From contig JAGRGY010000049.1 in assembly GCA_020445255.1 (NCBI GenBank), forward strand, positions 83,045-128,180: 45,136 bases of DNA, given 5' to 3'. This document shows, piece by piece, positions 17,138-26,134 of the stretch. The notes under the pieces are model-generated. The model had not been told where the DNA came from and ran no database searches. It worked only from the letters and a program-made list of their open reading frames with translations. The DNA comes from Gammaproteobacteria bacterium (GTDB lineage Bacteria; Pseudomonadota; Gammaproteobacteria; Chromatiales; Chromatiaceae). Position 1 is the stretch's first letter. Each line of letters begins with the position of its first letter. A program made the translations under genes and the position numbers.

Positions 17138-17168
17138 GCTCCGCCCCCCGACGTCACATCTGCCGCGG

Positions 17169-17200
17169 ACTATACATTGCCGACTAAAATAGTCAAGAAT
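17169..17200 (-). promoter_or_regulatory. iscR promoter with overlapping type-1 IscR binding site
   Basis: In the minus sense a -35 TTGACT (17191-17196) and a -10 TATAGT (17169-17174) are 16 bp apart. A 25-bp element at 17176-17200 matches the known type-1 IscR consensus at about 23 positions. Its core is the palindrome GACTA-TTT-TAGTC (17182-17194), which covers the -35 and the spacer. Holo-IscR bound here would block RNA polymerase, as in E. coli. The predicted leader to the GTG start is about 25 nt. Confidence 0.85.
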
Positions 17201-17214
17201 TCAACGGCGTCTGA

Positions 17215-18027
17215 TTAACTTGCCGAAGTCGTGTCTTGCTGGTCCTCGTCCAGCTGCATCTTCCTGAGTTCCTCGGCCGTCGAGATGATCTCGCAGGAAC
17301 CCAGTTCGGGCAGATCGTCTTCGCCGGGTTCAAAACCCATTTCGCGCATAACCTCGCACATTCGCTGCATTTTCGTCTCAATTACGTGCACGTGATCGAG
17401 CATGCAGTTGATTGCGTGGGCCACGGGGTCGGGGGCATCGGCGGTCGCACCGTAGGCATCGAATCCCATCTTGGTGGCAATCCGCTCGCGGTGTTCTGTA
17501 TCTACAGGTTGCGCCTTGCGCTCTATCAGGCGCCCCGGCACGCCGACCACGGTCGCATTCTCGGGCACATCGCGCAGCACCACGGCGTTCGAGCCGATAC
17601 GGGCCCCGGCGCCGACCTGGATTGGGCCGAGCACCTTGGCGCCCGCACCGACGACCACATCATTGGCCAGGGTCGGGTGGCGTTTGCCCTTCTGCCACGT
17701 GGTCCCGCCGAGGGTCACGCCGTGGTACAGGGTGCAGTCGTCGCCGATCACCGCCGTCTCGCCAATCACCACGCCCATGCCGTGGTCGATGAAAAAACGG
17801 CGGCCAATCACGGCGCCCGGATGAATCTCGATACCGGTCAGCCAGCGCGCGATGTGCGAGACCAGGCGCGCCAGCCACTTGGCGCCGGCCATCCACAACC
17901 AATGGGCCATGCGGTGGAACAGGACCGCGTGCAGCCCTGGATAGGCTGTCAGGATCTCCAACGTGCTGCGCGCCGCCGGGTCGCGGTCGAACACGACCTT
18001 CACGTCCTCGCGAATCTGCTCGAACAT
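17215..18027 (-). CDS. cysE: Serine O-acetyltransferase
   Basis: CysE makes O-acetylserine from serine and acetyl-CoA, the committed step of cysteine synthesis. The 270-residue protein has the N-terminal helical domain (about 1-65) and the left-handed beta-helix hexapeptide repeats ([22 protein letters not shown] through [11 protein letters not shown]). The catalytic His/Asp lie in [10 protein letters not shown]. Its C-terminal tail is longer and acidic. Placement directly upstream of iscR, with only the IscR-controlled promoter between, is the Pseudomonas order and couples cysteine supply to sulfur transfer by IscS. Confidence 0.95.
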   Translation of the reverse strand: MFEQIREDVKVVFDRDPAARSTLEILTAYPGLHAVLFHRMAHWLWMAGAKWLARLVSHIARWLTGIEIHPGAVIGRRFFIDHGMGVVIGETAVIGDDCTLYHGVTLGGTTWQKGKRHPTLANDVVVGAGAKVLGPIQVGAGARIGSNAVVLRDVPENATVVGVPGRLIERKAQPVDTEHRERIATKMGFDAYGATADAPDPVAHAINCMLDHVHVIETKMQRMCEVMREMGFEPGEDDLPELGSCEIISTAEELRKMQLDEDQQDTTSAS

Positions 18028-18136
18028 CTGTCTTTCCGGGCGTCAGCCTGAACCGGGGAACACGCGGAGACTCTACTCAATTCACCGCACAGCCACCAGT
18101 GACACCCGGCGTCACCGGGTACCAACGACAGACATC

Positions 18137-18880
18137 TCAGACGCGGCGCATCGACTTCCGACCCTGCGCCGCACTCAGGATGCCCCGCAGGATGTTGAGC
18201 TCGTCAGCATCCGGCGAAGCACGATGAAACAGACGTCGCAGACGGCGCATCAGCTTTTCCGAGCGACGGCCGTCGGCAAAGCCGATGTCCTCGAGGGCCT
18301 GTCCGAGATGGACGAAGAACCCCTCCATCTGCGCCGTGCTGGCTGGCGAGCACGTCGGTCGGCCTCTGTCTACCGAATCGGCCGCGTCGGCGGCGTCGGC
18401 CGCCGCCAGCATCAGCTCGTAAGCGGCGACCTGGATCGCCATGGCGACGTTCAGCGAACTGAACTGGGGATCGGTCGGGATGTGCATCAGGTGCGTGCAC
18501 AGATCGAGTTCGTCATTGCTCAGGCCGGAGCTCTCACGACCGAACACCAGCGCGACCGGTGCGGATTCCGACTCCGAATGGGCCAGTGCCGCGACCTCGC
18601 GCGGCGTCAGCTGCGGCCACGTGACGCTGCGCAGCCGGGCACTCGCGCCAACGACGATCCGGCAATCGGCCACCGCATCTGCCAGGGCGTCCACGACCTG
18701 CGCATTCGCCAGTATCTCGTCCGCACCCGACGCGCGGACGCTGGCCTGTTCACTCGGAAAATGCAACGGCGCGACCAGGGTCAGCCGACTCAGGAACATG
18801 TTCTTCATCGCCCGCGCCGCGGCGCCGATGTTTCCCGGGTGCGTCGTCTGCACCATGACGATTCGAATGTTCTGCAGCAT
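18137..18880 (-). CDS. trmJ: TrmJ, tRNA (cytidine/uridine-2'-O) methyltransferase
   Basis: TrmJ methylates the 2'-OH of nucleotide 32 in several tRNAs. The 247-residue SPOUT-family protein starts MLQNIRIVMVQTTHPGNIGAAARAM, the family signature, and ends its knot with VFGRESSGLSN, HIPTDPQFSSLNVAMAI and QVAAYEL. A short Ala/Asp-rich insertion (AAADAADAADSVD) follows the knot. The ATG at 18880 is preceded by GGAAG; the longer open frame overlaps suhB on the other strand. It diverges from suhB across 46 bp. Confidence 0.96.
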   Translation of the reverse strand: MLQNIRIVMVQTTHPGNIGAAARAMKNMFLSRLTLVAPLHFPSEQASVRASGADEILANAQVVDALADAVADCRIVVGASARLRSVTWPQLTPREVAALAHSESESAPVALVFGRESSGLSNDELDLCTHLMHIPTDPQFSSLNVAMAIQVAAYELMLAAADAADAADSVDRGRPTCSPASTAQMEGFFVHLGQALEDIGFADGRRSEKLMRRLRRLFHRASPDADELNILRGILSAAQGRKSMRRV

Positions 18881-18926
18881 CACGACAGCTTCCGGATCAC
18901 AGGCATTTCCCGTATTCTCGCGCGCC

Positions 18927-19724
18927 ATGAATCCAACCACCACTATCGCCATTCGCGCGGCGCGCCAGGCCGGCAACATCATCATGCGATCGTTCGGCCG
19001 CCTGGATACGCTGACGGTCGCCGAGAAGCAGGCCAACGATTTCGTCAGCGAGATCGACCGCAACGCAGAGCAGGCAATCATCGACGTGCTGCGCAAGGCG
19101 TACCCGGGCCACGCGATTCTCGCCGAGGAAAGCGGCGCCCACGGCAAGGACGAGTACCAGTGGATCATCGATCCACTCGACGGAACCACCAACTACCTGC
19201 ACGGCTTTCCGCAATTCTCCGTTTCCATCGCGCTGACGCATCGGGGCAGGCTCGAAAACGCCGTGGTCTACGATCCGTTGCGTGACGAGATGTACACGGC
19301 GGCACGCGGCGCCGGCGCGCTGCTCAACGACCGGCGCCTGCGTGTCACCGAACAAAAATCCCTGCAGGGTGCGTTGCTCGGCACCGGCATTCCTTTTCGT
19401 GACCAGCGCTACATCGACGCCTATCTCGGCATGCTCAAGGCCCTGACCCGGGAGACGGCCGGCATTCGGCGCCCCGGTTCGGCGGCGCTGGATTTCGCCT
19501 ATGTGGCGGCCGGCCGGCTTGACGGCTTCTGGGAGCTGGGCCTGTCGGTGTGGGATTTTGCCGCCGGAGCATTGCTGGTCCAGGAGGCCGGCGGCGTCGT
19601 CAGCGACATTCGCGGCGGAAGTCGCCATCTCGAGACCGGCAACGTTGTCACCGCCGGTGTTCGGCTGCACAAGGCGATGGTCGACACGATCCGCCCCCTC
19701 CTGCCAAACGATCTGCAGGCCTGA
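18927..19724 (+). CDS. suhB: SuhB, inositol-1-monophosphatase family protein
   Basis: SuhB is a Mg-dependent inositol monophosphatase that in E. coli also joins the rRNA antitermination complex. The 265-residue protein has the metal-binding motifs EESG (about 71-74) and the DPLDGTTNY signature (about 86-94) plus SVWDFAAGALLVQEAGG near the C-terminus. The ATG at 18927 gives the family start MNPTTTIAIRAARQAG. A TATTCT hexamer at 18913-18918 is only 8 bp from the ATG, so the message may be nearly leaderless or begin further upstream; this is uncertain. Confidence 0.96.
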   Translation: MNPTTTIAIRAARQAGNIIMRSFGRLDTLTVAEKQANDFVSEIDRNAEQAIIDVLRKAYPGHAILAEESGAHGKDEYQWIIDPLDGTTNYLHGFPQFSVSIALTHRGRLENAVVYDPLRDEMYTAARGAGALLNDRRLRVTEQKSLQGALLGTGIPFRDQRYIDAYLGMLKALTRETAGIRRPGSAALDFAYVAAGRLDGFWELGLSVWDFAAGALLVQEAGGVVSDIRGGSRHLETGNVVTAGVRLHKAMVDTIRPLLPNDLQA

Positions 19725-19798
19725 ACCGATCGTCCGCCGCCTAACCGACCGGCCCGACCGTCGACGAGCGGTGCGAACAATTCCCGTTTGCATCAGGG

Positions 19799-19828
19799 TT
19801 GCCGGACCGATTCGGGCGTGCTACTAAT
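19799..19828 (+). promoter_or_regulatory. Possible promoter of the CX3CX3C membrane protein gene
   Basis: TTGCCG (19799-19804) and ACTAAT (19823-19828) are 18 bp apart, each matching four of six consensus bases. The pair lies 54 bp before the gene at 19883. The rest of the 158-bp gap after suhB shows no other structure. Confidence 0.3.
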
Positions 19829-19882
19829 CCGGTGAGGATTGCGACAATTACAACGAAAACGTTTTTCGAGGGTGGAGCGGAC

Positions 19883-20224
19883 ATGGCGAAGCGTTATCTG
19901 ACATCAGCATTGATGCCACCCGTTGGCGCGTGCCGTTTCGGCTGTGGCTCGAGTTGCGCAGCGCCGGTCACGGTGTTCTGGCTGTTCGGCGTTGTCAGCG
20001 TGATCTACGGATTCCTTGGCGGCCCGACGGCGGAACCGGGAATCAGCTGGTACACGGTCGGACTGGGTGTCGTGATGTGGGGTGTGGCCGCGCTGTGGGC
20101 GATTCTGTCGATTCAGGGTTCGGCGGCAGATCGCTGCGACAGCAGCTGGCGTGGGCATGACCGCGACATGGCTGGACGCGACGCCGAGAGCGATCCGTTC
20201 GACGAGGTGAAAAAGGCCCTCTGA
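19883..20224 (+). CDS. Small membrane protein with CX3CX3C motif, function unknown
   Basis: I do not recognise this 113-residue protein. It has an N-terminal segment with Cys17, Cys21 and Cys25 (ACRFGCGSSC), then two predicted membrane helices at about 28-46 and 56-77, and a hydrophilic acidic C-terminal tail with a fourth cysteine (Cys85). The regular cysteine spacing suggests a metal or disulfide site next to the membrane, which is inference. The ATG at 19883 has a GGAG ribosome binding site (GGTGGAGCGGACATG). It stands alone between suhB and the converging fliJ. Confidence 0.7.
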   Translation: MAKRYLTSALMPPVGACRFGCGSSCAAPVTVFWLFGVVSVIYGFLGGPTAEPGISWYTVGLGVVMWGVAALWAILSIQGSAADRCDSSWRGHDRDMAGRDAESDPFDEVKKAL

Positions 20225-20455
20225 CGTCGGCCACCACAGGCCCGTTTCTGCAGGCCCGCACACGCGGGCCTTCGCATCTGGCGCTAAGGCATTGAAATCG
20301 GCGCGGGAACAGTCGTCCCCGTGCTTTCTCGTTTCCGCTTTTCGATACGCGCGTAAAACAGACATGCCTATGCGGTGCTGGTTCATTGCGCCAGCCACAA
20401 AGATCGCCGCAACGGTGGAAACTGGCAGGACTGCTCCGTGCAGCAACGGCGCAGA
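20225..20455. other. Convergent spacer between small membrane protein gene and fliJ, with a GC-rich hairpin
   Basis: The 231-bp spacer holds one strong hairpin, GGCCCGC-ACAC-GCGGGCC at 20253-20270, 28 bp after the stop of the plus-strand gene. It is followed by TTCGC, so it is only a partial intrinsic terminator. The remainder contains no supported gene; open frames here are short and lack ribosome binding sites. Confidence 0.5.
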
Positions 20456-20884
20456 TCAGCGTCTGCGCTGCGACCTGTCATCCGATTCGGCCTGCTCCTT
20501 GCGTTCGCCCTCCTTGCGCTCACGCACGCGCATGCGATCGACGGCGCTGTCCATAGCCTTCGACTTGCTGTAACGACCCCGCCATTGCGCCTTTGACGAA
20601 TCGCAGCGCTGTTCACTCTGTTTGACCACCTGGCGCTGCTGTTCGATGGCGCTCTCGAGCTTGCTGATGAACACCTGGTACTCAAGCACCTGACTGCCCG
20701 GCAGGCCGCTGCGCGCGGCGCGCGCATAGCGTTCCAGATACTCAGCGAGATACTGCTGGAGTTCGGTCAGACGCTGCTGCGCGGCCTCGCGCTGCTTCAA
20801 CGACTCACCGAGCGCGGCGGCCGCTTTGCGTTCACGCTGCGACACGACCTTTTGGATGGGTTTGAACCGGTCCGACGGCGGCAT
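20456..20884 (-). CDS. fliJ: FliJ, flagellar export chaperone/stalk protein
   Basis: FliJ is the coiled-coil stalk inside the FliI hexamer that links it to the export gate FlhA. The 142-residue protein is almost wholly helical and charged (ESLKQREAAQQRLTELQQYL) with a basic tail, like the family. It starts MPPSDRFKPIQKVV, 6 bp after the fliI stop. It is the last gene of the flagellar block; fliK and later genes are not in this window. Confidence 0.92.
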   Translation of the reverse strand: MPPSDRFKPIQKVVSQRERKAAAALGESLKQREAAQQRLTELQQYLAEYLERYARAARSGLPGSQVLEYQVFISKLESAIEQQRQVVKQSEQRCDSSKAQWRGRYSKSKAMDSAVDRMRVRERKEGERKEQAESDDRSQRRR

Positions 20885-20890
20885 GTACGC

Positions 20891-22267
20891 TTATCCTCCC
20901 GCCGTCGCGACCGGCAGCTGTTCCTGCGGAAACAGCGTCATCAGGTCGTCCAGGCTGTCCTCGATATCGAATCGGGTGTGCATGTCCTGATGCAGAAACT
21001 CGCGCAATGACGGCATCGCGCCGATCGCGAGATCGATCTGCTCGTTCGATCCCAGCTCGTAGGCGCCGACCGATATCAGATCGCGGTTGTGCTGGTACAG
21101 GCTGTACAACTGCTTGAACTCGCGCGCGGCCATTTGATGTTCGCGCGTCGTGATCTCGTTCATCGCGCGGCTCACCGAGGCCTCGATGTCGATAGCCGGA
21201 TACTGCCCCGCTTCGGCCAGCCGCCTCGACAACACGATATGGCCGTCGAGTATTGCGCGTGCGGCATCGGCGATCGGGTCGTTGTGGTCATCCCCCTCGG
21301 TCAGCACGGTGTAGAACGCGGTGATCGAGCCACCACCGCGATCGCCGTTGCCGGCGCGTTCGACCAGCTGCGGCAGCTTGGCGAACACTGACGGTGGATA
21401 GCCCTTGGTCGCCGGAGGTTCGTTGATCGCCAGCCCGATCTCGCGCTGGGCCTGGGCGAAGCGGGTCAACGAGTCCATCAGCAACAGCACATGTTTTCCC
21501 TGATCGCGGAAGTACTCGGCGATCGCGGTGGCCAACATCGCACCGTGCATGCGTCGTAGCGGCGGCTGGTCGGCCGGCACCGCAACGACGACCGAGCGCG
21601 CCAGGCCTTCCTCGCCCAGAATGTTGTCGACGAACTCCTTCACCTCGCGGCCACGTTCACCTATCAGGCCGACCACGACGACATCGGCATCGGTGTAGCG
21701 CGTCATCATGCCGAGCAGGACCGACTTGCCGACGCCCGACCCGGCGAACAGGCCGAGGCGCTGACCGCGCCCGACGCTGAGCAGTGAATTGATCGCGCGG
21801 ATGCCGACATCGAGCGGCTCGCGTATCGGTGCGCGCGCCAGCGGGTTGATATATCCGCCATTTAGCGGCCAGCGCTGTACTGTGTGCAGCGATCCCTTGC
21901 TATCGAGCGGACGGCCACTGCCGTCGATGATGCGTCCGAGCAGTTCCTCGCCGACTGCAGCCTCGCTGATGCGCCCGGTCGGCACGACGCGGGCGTCGGG
22001 CTCGAGACCGCGAATGTCGCCGGTCGGCATCAGGTAAAGGCTCTCACCCGAGAATCCCACCACCTCGGCCTCGACACGCTCGCCGGTAGCGTTGATCACG
22101 TCGCATCGCCCGCCAATCGCCGCGCGGCAGCCGATCGCCTCGAGCGTAAGCCCGACCATCCGCGTCAGCTTGCCTTCGACAACCAGCCCGCGGCTGCCGC
22201 CGAGCCGGTCACCCAGCCGGCGGATGCGCGATGCCCAGATCGCGTTGCGATCCAGCTCAGGTGCCAT
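20891..22267 (-). CDS. fliI: FliI, flagellar protein export ATPase
   Basis: FliI is the hexameric ATPase of the flagellar type III export apparatus. The 458-residue protein is homologous to F1 beta subunits: Walker A is [14 protein letters not shown] (about 165-178), Walker B is [19 protein letters not shown], and the arginine-finger region is [16 protein letters not shown]. The chosen ATG (22265-22267) has a GAGG ribosome binding site and overlaps the fliH end by 11 bp; a start seven codons upstream is also open. fliJ follows after 6 bp. Confidence 0.97.
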   Translation of the reverse strand: MAPELDRNAIWASRIRRLGDRLGGSRGLVVEGKLTRMVGLTLEAIGCRAAIGGRCDVINATGERVEAEVVGFSGESLYLMPTGDIRGLEPDARVVPTGRISEAAVGEELLGRIIDGSGRPLDSKGSLHTVQRWPLNGGYINPLARAPIREPLDVGIRAINSLLSVGRGQRLGLFAGSGVGKSVLLGMMTRYTDADVVVVGLIGERGREVKEFVDNILGEEGLARSVVVAVPADQPPLRRMHGAMLATAIAEYFRDQGKHVLLLMDSLTRFAQAQREIGLAINEPPATKGYPPSVFAKLPQLVERAGNGDRGGGSITAFYTVLTEGDDHNDPIADAARAILDGHIVLSRRLAEAGQYPAIDIEASVSRAMNEITTREHQMAAREFKQLYSLYQHNRDLISVGAYELGSNEQIDLAIGAMPSLREFLHQDMHTRFDIEDSLDDLMTLFPQEQLPVATAGG

Positions 22268-22949
22268 GCGGTTCCGCCTCGCCCGCATCGCGCACCCGCT
22301 CGCCAGCGAGCAGCGGTGCGATCAGGCTGTTCAGGCGCGAGTCGAGCGTCGCGTCGATCTGCGAGGTGTCGGTGTGGATGCGGCAACCGCCACGCTGGAT
22401 TACCGGGTCCCCGATGATGTGCCACTTCTGGTCGTGTTCTCCCATCGCATAGGCCTCTCGTACCAGTTCGGCATCCTCCGGGTGCAGTACGACGCGGATG
22501 CTGCGCGCACCGACCGGCAATATCGCTAGCGCCTCGCGCACGACACCGACGATCTGCGCGGGATCGAGCTTGACCTCGCGCCGGATAAGCTGGCGCACCA
22601 TGCTGATGACCAGCGTCACGATTTCGTTCTCGAGTTGCTGGTCCAGCTGTTCGAACGGCCGGTCCAACGCCTCGATGAGACAATCGAGACGCTCGATCCG
22701 CGCACGCACCTCGAGCCGGCCCTCTTCCAGCCCCTCGCGGTGCCCGTACTCCTGGCCCTCGCGGCGGCCCTGCTCGAAGCCCTCCTCGTGGGCCGCTTTC
22801 TGAATCGAATCAAGGTGACCGGCGGTCAGCGGACCGTGCGAGTCCTGCGCCGAGGACTCGCCGCGATGGTGGACATGCGGCGGCTGCCATTGGGTGACCT
22901 CCGCCGCATCGCCGCGTATCACCTGTCCGGCGCCCTTCCTACGTTCCAC
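22257..22949 (-). CDS. fliH: FliH, negative regulator/stator of the flagellar export ATPase
   Basis: FliH dimers bind FliI and anchor it at the C-ring. The 230-residue protein has the characteristic run of GxxxG repeats at about 56-78 ([19 protein letters not shown] and onward) and the conserved C-terminal FliH domain ([38 protein letters not shown]). It starts at a GTG (22947-22949), 38 bp after fliG, with a weak ribosome binding site. It overlaps fliI by 11 bp. Confidence 0.95.
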   Translation of the reverse strand: MERRKGAGQVIRGDAAEVTQWQPPHVHHRGESSAQDSHGPLTAGHLDSIQKAAHEEGFEQGRREGQEYGHREGLEEGRLEVRARIERLDCLIEALDRPFEQLDQQLENEIVTLVISMVRQLIRREVKLDPAQIVGVVREALAILPVGARSIRVVLHPEDAELVREAYAMGEHDQKWHIIGDPVIQRGGCRIHTDTSQIDATLDSRLNSLIAPLLAGERVRDAGEAEPHGT

Positions 22950-22987
22950 CGAGGTTCACTCGCGGTGCGGCACGGCGTGCCGGATGA

Positions 22988-24013
22988 TCAGATGAATTCT
23001 TCGCCACCGCCGCCCCCGAGGTTGATCTCGCCGGCATCGGACAGGCGCCGTGCAACAGTGAGGATCTCCTTCTGCGCGGCCTCGACGTCGCTGAGCTTCG
23101 CCGGCGCCGCCGCCTCGAGGTCGTCCTTGAGCATCTCGGCCGCACGCGACGACATGTTCTTGAAGATCTTTTCGCGCAACGGCTCCGGCGCGCCGCGCAA
23201 TGCCAGCAGCAACTGGTCCGACGAGACCTCGCGCAGCAGTGTCTGCATACCGCGGTCGTCGACGTCGTTGAGGTTTTCGAACACGAACATGTTGTCCTGG
23301 ATCTGCTGCGACAACTCCTCGTCGGCCTCGTTGATCTGTTCGATGACCTTGCTCTCGATCGCGCCATCGACAAAGTTCAGGATGTCGGCGGCCTTCTTGA
23401 CCCCGCCGAGCGCCGACGACTTCACATTGCTCGCGCCGGAGAACTGGCGTTCGAGGATCTCGTCGAGTTCCTGCAGAGCCGCTGGCTGGATACCATCGAG
23501 CGTCGCGACGCGCATGACCACGTCGGTTCGAACACGTTCGGGAAACTCCGACAACACGCCGGCCGCCTGATCCGGATCGAGGAACGACAGCACGATCGCG
23601 ATGATCTGCGGATGTTCGAGGCGGATAAGCTCGGCGACGGCGCGCGGGTCCATCCACTTGAGCTGCTCCAGCCCCTTGCTGTTGCGGCCGAGAAGGATGC
23701 GGTCGATGATGCCGCTGGCCTTGTCGGCACCCAGCGCCGAGGTCAGCATGTTGCGGATGTATTCGTCCGAGCCCATGCCGAGCGAGGTCTGTTCGCCGAT
23801 CGCATCGACGAACTTCTGCATGACCAGCTCCATCTGCGAGTTCGTCACATGCGTGAGCCCGGCCATCGCGAGGCCGATCTCCTGGACCTCCTTCGGCCCC
23901 ATGTGGCGCAGGATCTCCGCGGCGTGCTTCTCACCCAGGCCCAACATCAGCAGCGCCGAGCGCTCGACGCCGGTGAGATTCTTTACTGCTTGTGCGTCGG
24001 AATGGTCAGCCAT
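22988..24013 (-). CDS. fliG: FliG, flagellar motor switch protein
   Basis: FliG is the C-ring protein that receives torque from the stator and binds FliF. The 341-residue protein has the EHPQ motif in LIRLEHPQIIAIVLSFLDPDQ (middle domain) and the C-terminal charged helix DRGMQTLLREVSSDQLLLALRG. The tail is Gly-rich and ends EEFI. Its start lies one base past the fliF stop, so translation is probably coupled. Confidence 0.97.
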   Translation of the reverse strand: MADHSDAQAVKNLTGVERSALLMLGLGEKHAAEILRHMGPKEVQEIGLAMAGLTHVTNSQMELVMQKFVDAIGEQTSLGMGSDEYIRNMLTSALGADKASGIIDRILLGRNSKGLEQLKWMDPRAVAELIRLEHPQIIAIVLSFLDPDQAAGVLSEFPERVRTDVVMRVATLDGIQPAALQELDEILERQFSGASNVKSSALGGVKKAADILNFVDGAIESKVIEQINEADEELSQQIQDNMFVFENLNDVDDRGMQTLLREVSSDQLLLALRGAPEPLREKIFKNMSSRAAEMLKDDLEAAAPAKLSDVEAAQKEILTVARRLSDAGEINLGGGGGEEFI

Positions 24014-24014
24014 G

Positions 24015-25694
24015 TTATGCCGCTTCTTCGCCCATCCAGGTCTTTACCAGCTGGGCGACACGTTTGGGATCCTCGTCGACCAGGTTGCGCGCCGCGTCCA
24101 TGATGTTTTCATAGCGGCCACCGCCTGGCAGCTGGATCGGTTCGCCGTCGCTGCCCAGTAACAGACTTTCCTCGCCCTCGCCGTGCTCGGCGCCGAACGG
24201 GCCCTCCACCCGTGCCGCACCGCCCCCTGCACCTGCGGAACCCACCGACGCGACACTGCTCGCGGTCAGCCGTTTGAGTGTCGGCCGCAGCACGACGAAG
24301 ATCAGCAGCACGACAAGCAACAACCCACCCACCTGCTTGATGATGTCGATGAACCAACCCTGCTCCCAGATCGGCGTCTCCGGAAGATCCGCGACCGGCT
24401 CCGGGCTCAGGAAGGAACTGTTCATCACGCGCACGCTGTCTCCGCGGCGCGCATCGAAGCCGATCGCCTCGCGCACCAGCTCGGTCAATCGCTCGATCTC
24501 CTCCGGCGTGCGCTCGCGTACCGTCACCGCGCCGTCGGCGCCAGCCACCGCCACATCGTCGACGACCACGGCGACCGACAGGCGGCGCAGCTCGATCGGC
24601 GACATCCGGGTATGACTGACGACCCTGTCGAGCTCGTAGTTGCGCGTTTCCTGACGGCTGGAGTTCAATGCGTCAGCCTCGCCGCCGGTGCCACCCTGGC
24701 CCTGCGCGACCTCGGGCGCATTGCCGGCAGCCGGCGGCTGATTGCTCAGCGCACCCGGCACGCCGCCAGCCCCGCCGCCGCGGGAGTTTTCTTCGTTGAG
24801 CTGCTCACTGCGCAAAGCCGGCTGATCCGGGTTGTAACGCTCCTGGGTCTGCTCGGTGACGGTGAAATCGATATCGGCAGTGACCTGTGCACGCACCTTG
24901 TCGCGGCCGACGATCGGCGCCAGCAGATCCTCTACCCGATGCTGGAAATGCTCCTCGATCCGGCGCGTGTGTTCGAACTGGGTCGCTGAAAGTTTCATCT
25001 CGCGCGATTCCTGCGAACCGCTCAACAGCCGTCCCTTGTGATCGACGACGGTTACACGACTTGGCTCGAGCTCGGGGATACTGGATGCCACCAGATGCAC
25101 GATGGCGTCGACCTGCCCATCCTCGAGCACCCGTCCGGTATGCAGACGCAGCGCAACCGATGCACTCGGTGGCTGGCGCTTGCGCACGAACACGGACTGC
25201 TTGGGAATCGCGAGATGCACGCGCGCACTTTGCACCGCACCGATGGTGGCGATCGTGCGCGCGAGTTCGCCCTGCATGGCCTGCTGGTAACGCGCTTTCT
25301 CGACCATCTGGCTGGTGCCGAAACCGGTATCCTGCTGCATCAGCTCGAAGCCCATACCGACACTGTTCGGCAGGCCCTGGCCCGCCAGCTGCATGCGGAT
25401 CTCCTTGAGCTTGGACGTCGGCACCATCAGCATGCCGCTGGCCTCGTCGACGCGATACGTCACGCCGGTCTGTTGCAGGGCCTCCATGACCTGACTCGCG
25501 TCCTTTTCATTGAGATTCGCGTACAGCGGCGCAAAGTTGGGCGCCTGCGACCACAACACGACCGCGACGCCAAGGGCGACGCTTGCGGCGATACCAACCA
25601 TGACCGCAAGCTGGCGCAGCCAGGGGTTGTCCGAGATCGCGCCCACACCCATATCGGGTGCCGGCAGCCTGCTCCTGTTACCTGCTTCGGCCAT
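24015..25694 (-). CDS. fliF: FliF, flagellar MS-ring protein
   Basis: FliF forms the membrane-embedded MS ring on which the basal body is built. The 559-residue protein has membrane helices at about 27-47 (QLAVMVGIAASVALGVAVVLW) and about 440-460 (IIKQVGGLLLVVLLIFVVL). The ring-building motifs between them start with LYANLNEKDASQVMEALQ. The C-terminal cytoplasmic segment (NIMDAARNLVDEDPKRVAQLVKTWM) is the FliG-binding region. It lies 47 bp after fliE and 1 bp before fliG. Confidence 0.97.
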   Translation of the reverse strand: MAEAGNRSRLPAPDMGVGAISDNPWLRQLAVMVGIAASVALGVAVVLWSQAPNFAPLYANLNEKDASQVMEALQQTGVTYRVDEASGMLMVPTSKLKEIRMQLAGQGLPNSVGMGFELMQQDTGFGTSQMVEKARYQQAMQGELARTIATIGAVQSARVHLAIPKQSVFVRKRQPPSASVALRLHTGRVLEDGQVDAIVHLVASSIPELEPSRVTVVDHKGRLLSGSQESREMKLSATQFEHTRRIEEHFQHRVEDLLAPIVGRDKVRAQVTADIDFTVTEQTQERYNPDQPALRSEQLNEENSRGGGAGGVPGALSNQPPAAGNAPEVAQGQGGTGGEADALNSSRQETRNYELDRVVSHTRMSPIELRRLSVAVVVDDVAVAGADGAVTVRERTPEEIERLTELVREAIGFDARRGDSVRVMNSSFLSPEPVADLPETPIWEQGWFIDIIKQVGGLLLVVLLIFVVLRPTLKRLTASSVASVGSAGAGGGAARVEGPFGAEHGEGEESLLLGSDGEPIQLPGGGRYENIMDAARNLVDEDPKRVAQLVKTWMGEEAA

Positions 25695-25741
25695 GGCGTC
25701 AAACCTGTCGTTGATTCTGTTTCTTCAGTCGGTGGATCGGA

Positions 25742-26056
25742 TCAGACCGGCATGTTCATCACGTCTTTGTAAGCCTCGACCAGCTTGTTGCGTACCGCGA
25801 CCATGGCCTCGAACGAGACGCTCGACTTCTGCACGGCGATCATGACCTCGGCCAGATCCAGGCCTTCGTCACCGCGTTCGAACGAGGTGCGCAGATCGCC
25901 GGCTTTCTGCTGGGTCTCGTTGACCGCGTCGATCGACCGTTTGAGCAGGTCGCTGAAATCGCTGCGCGGTGTCTCGACGTCGACTGGACCGCTCGATGCC
26001 TGCGCGCTCATGACGCGCATCTGTGCCAGGACCTGGTTGATCTCGGGTGTGCTCAT
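25742..26056 (-). CDS. fliE: FliE, flagellar basal-body rod-MS ring adapter
   Basis: FliE joins the MS ring to the rod and is the first substrate of the flagellar exporter. The 104-residue protein has the conserved C-terminal region with LAEVMIAVQKSSVSFEAMVAVRNKLVEAYKDVMNM. The start at 26056 follows a predicted sigma-54 promoter located just after fleR, so fliEFGHIJ is probably one FleR-activated unit. Confidence 0.96.
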   Translation of the reverse strand: MSTPEINQVLAQMRVMSAQASSGPVDVETPRSDFSDLLKRSIDAVNETQQKAGDLRTSFERGDEGLDLAEVMIAVQKSSVSFEAMVAVRNKLVEAYKDVMNMPV

Positions 26057-26116
26057 TGCTGGGATCTCGCTAGTGCCGTTCGGTTTTTGACGCCTTCGGT
26101 GCGTGCCGGGAACTCG

Positions 26117-26132
26117 TGCAGTTTTCAGGCCA
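26117..26132 (-). promoter_or_regulatory. Predicted sigma-54 promoter of fliE operon
   Basis: In the minus sense TGGCCTGAAAACTGCA has GG and GC exactly 10 bp apart, the -24/-12 spacing required by sigma-54. Compared with the consensus TGGCACG-N4-TTGCA it keeps TGGC, the -12 GC and the A. It ends about 60 bp before the fliE start codon and 3 bp after the fleR stop. FleR-type activators serve such class III promoters in Pseudomonas. Confidence 0.65.
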
Positions 26133-26134
26133 CC

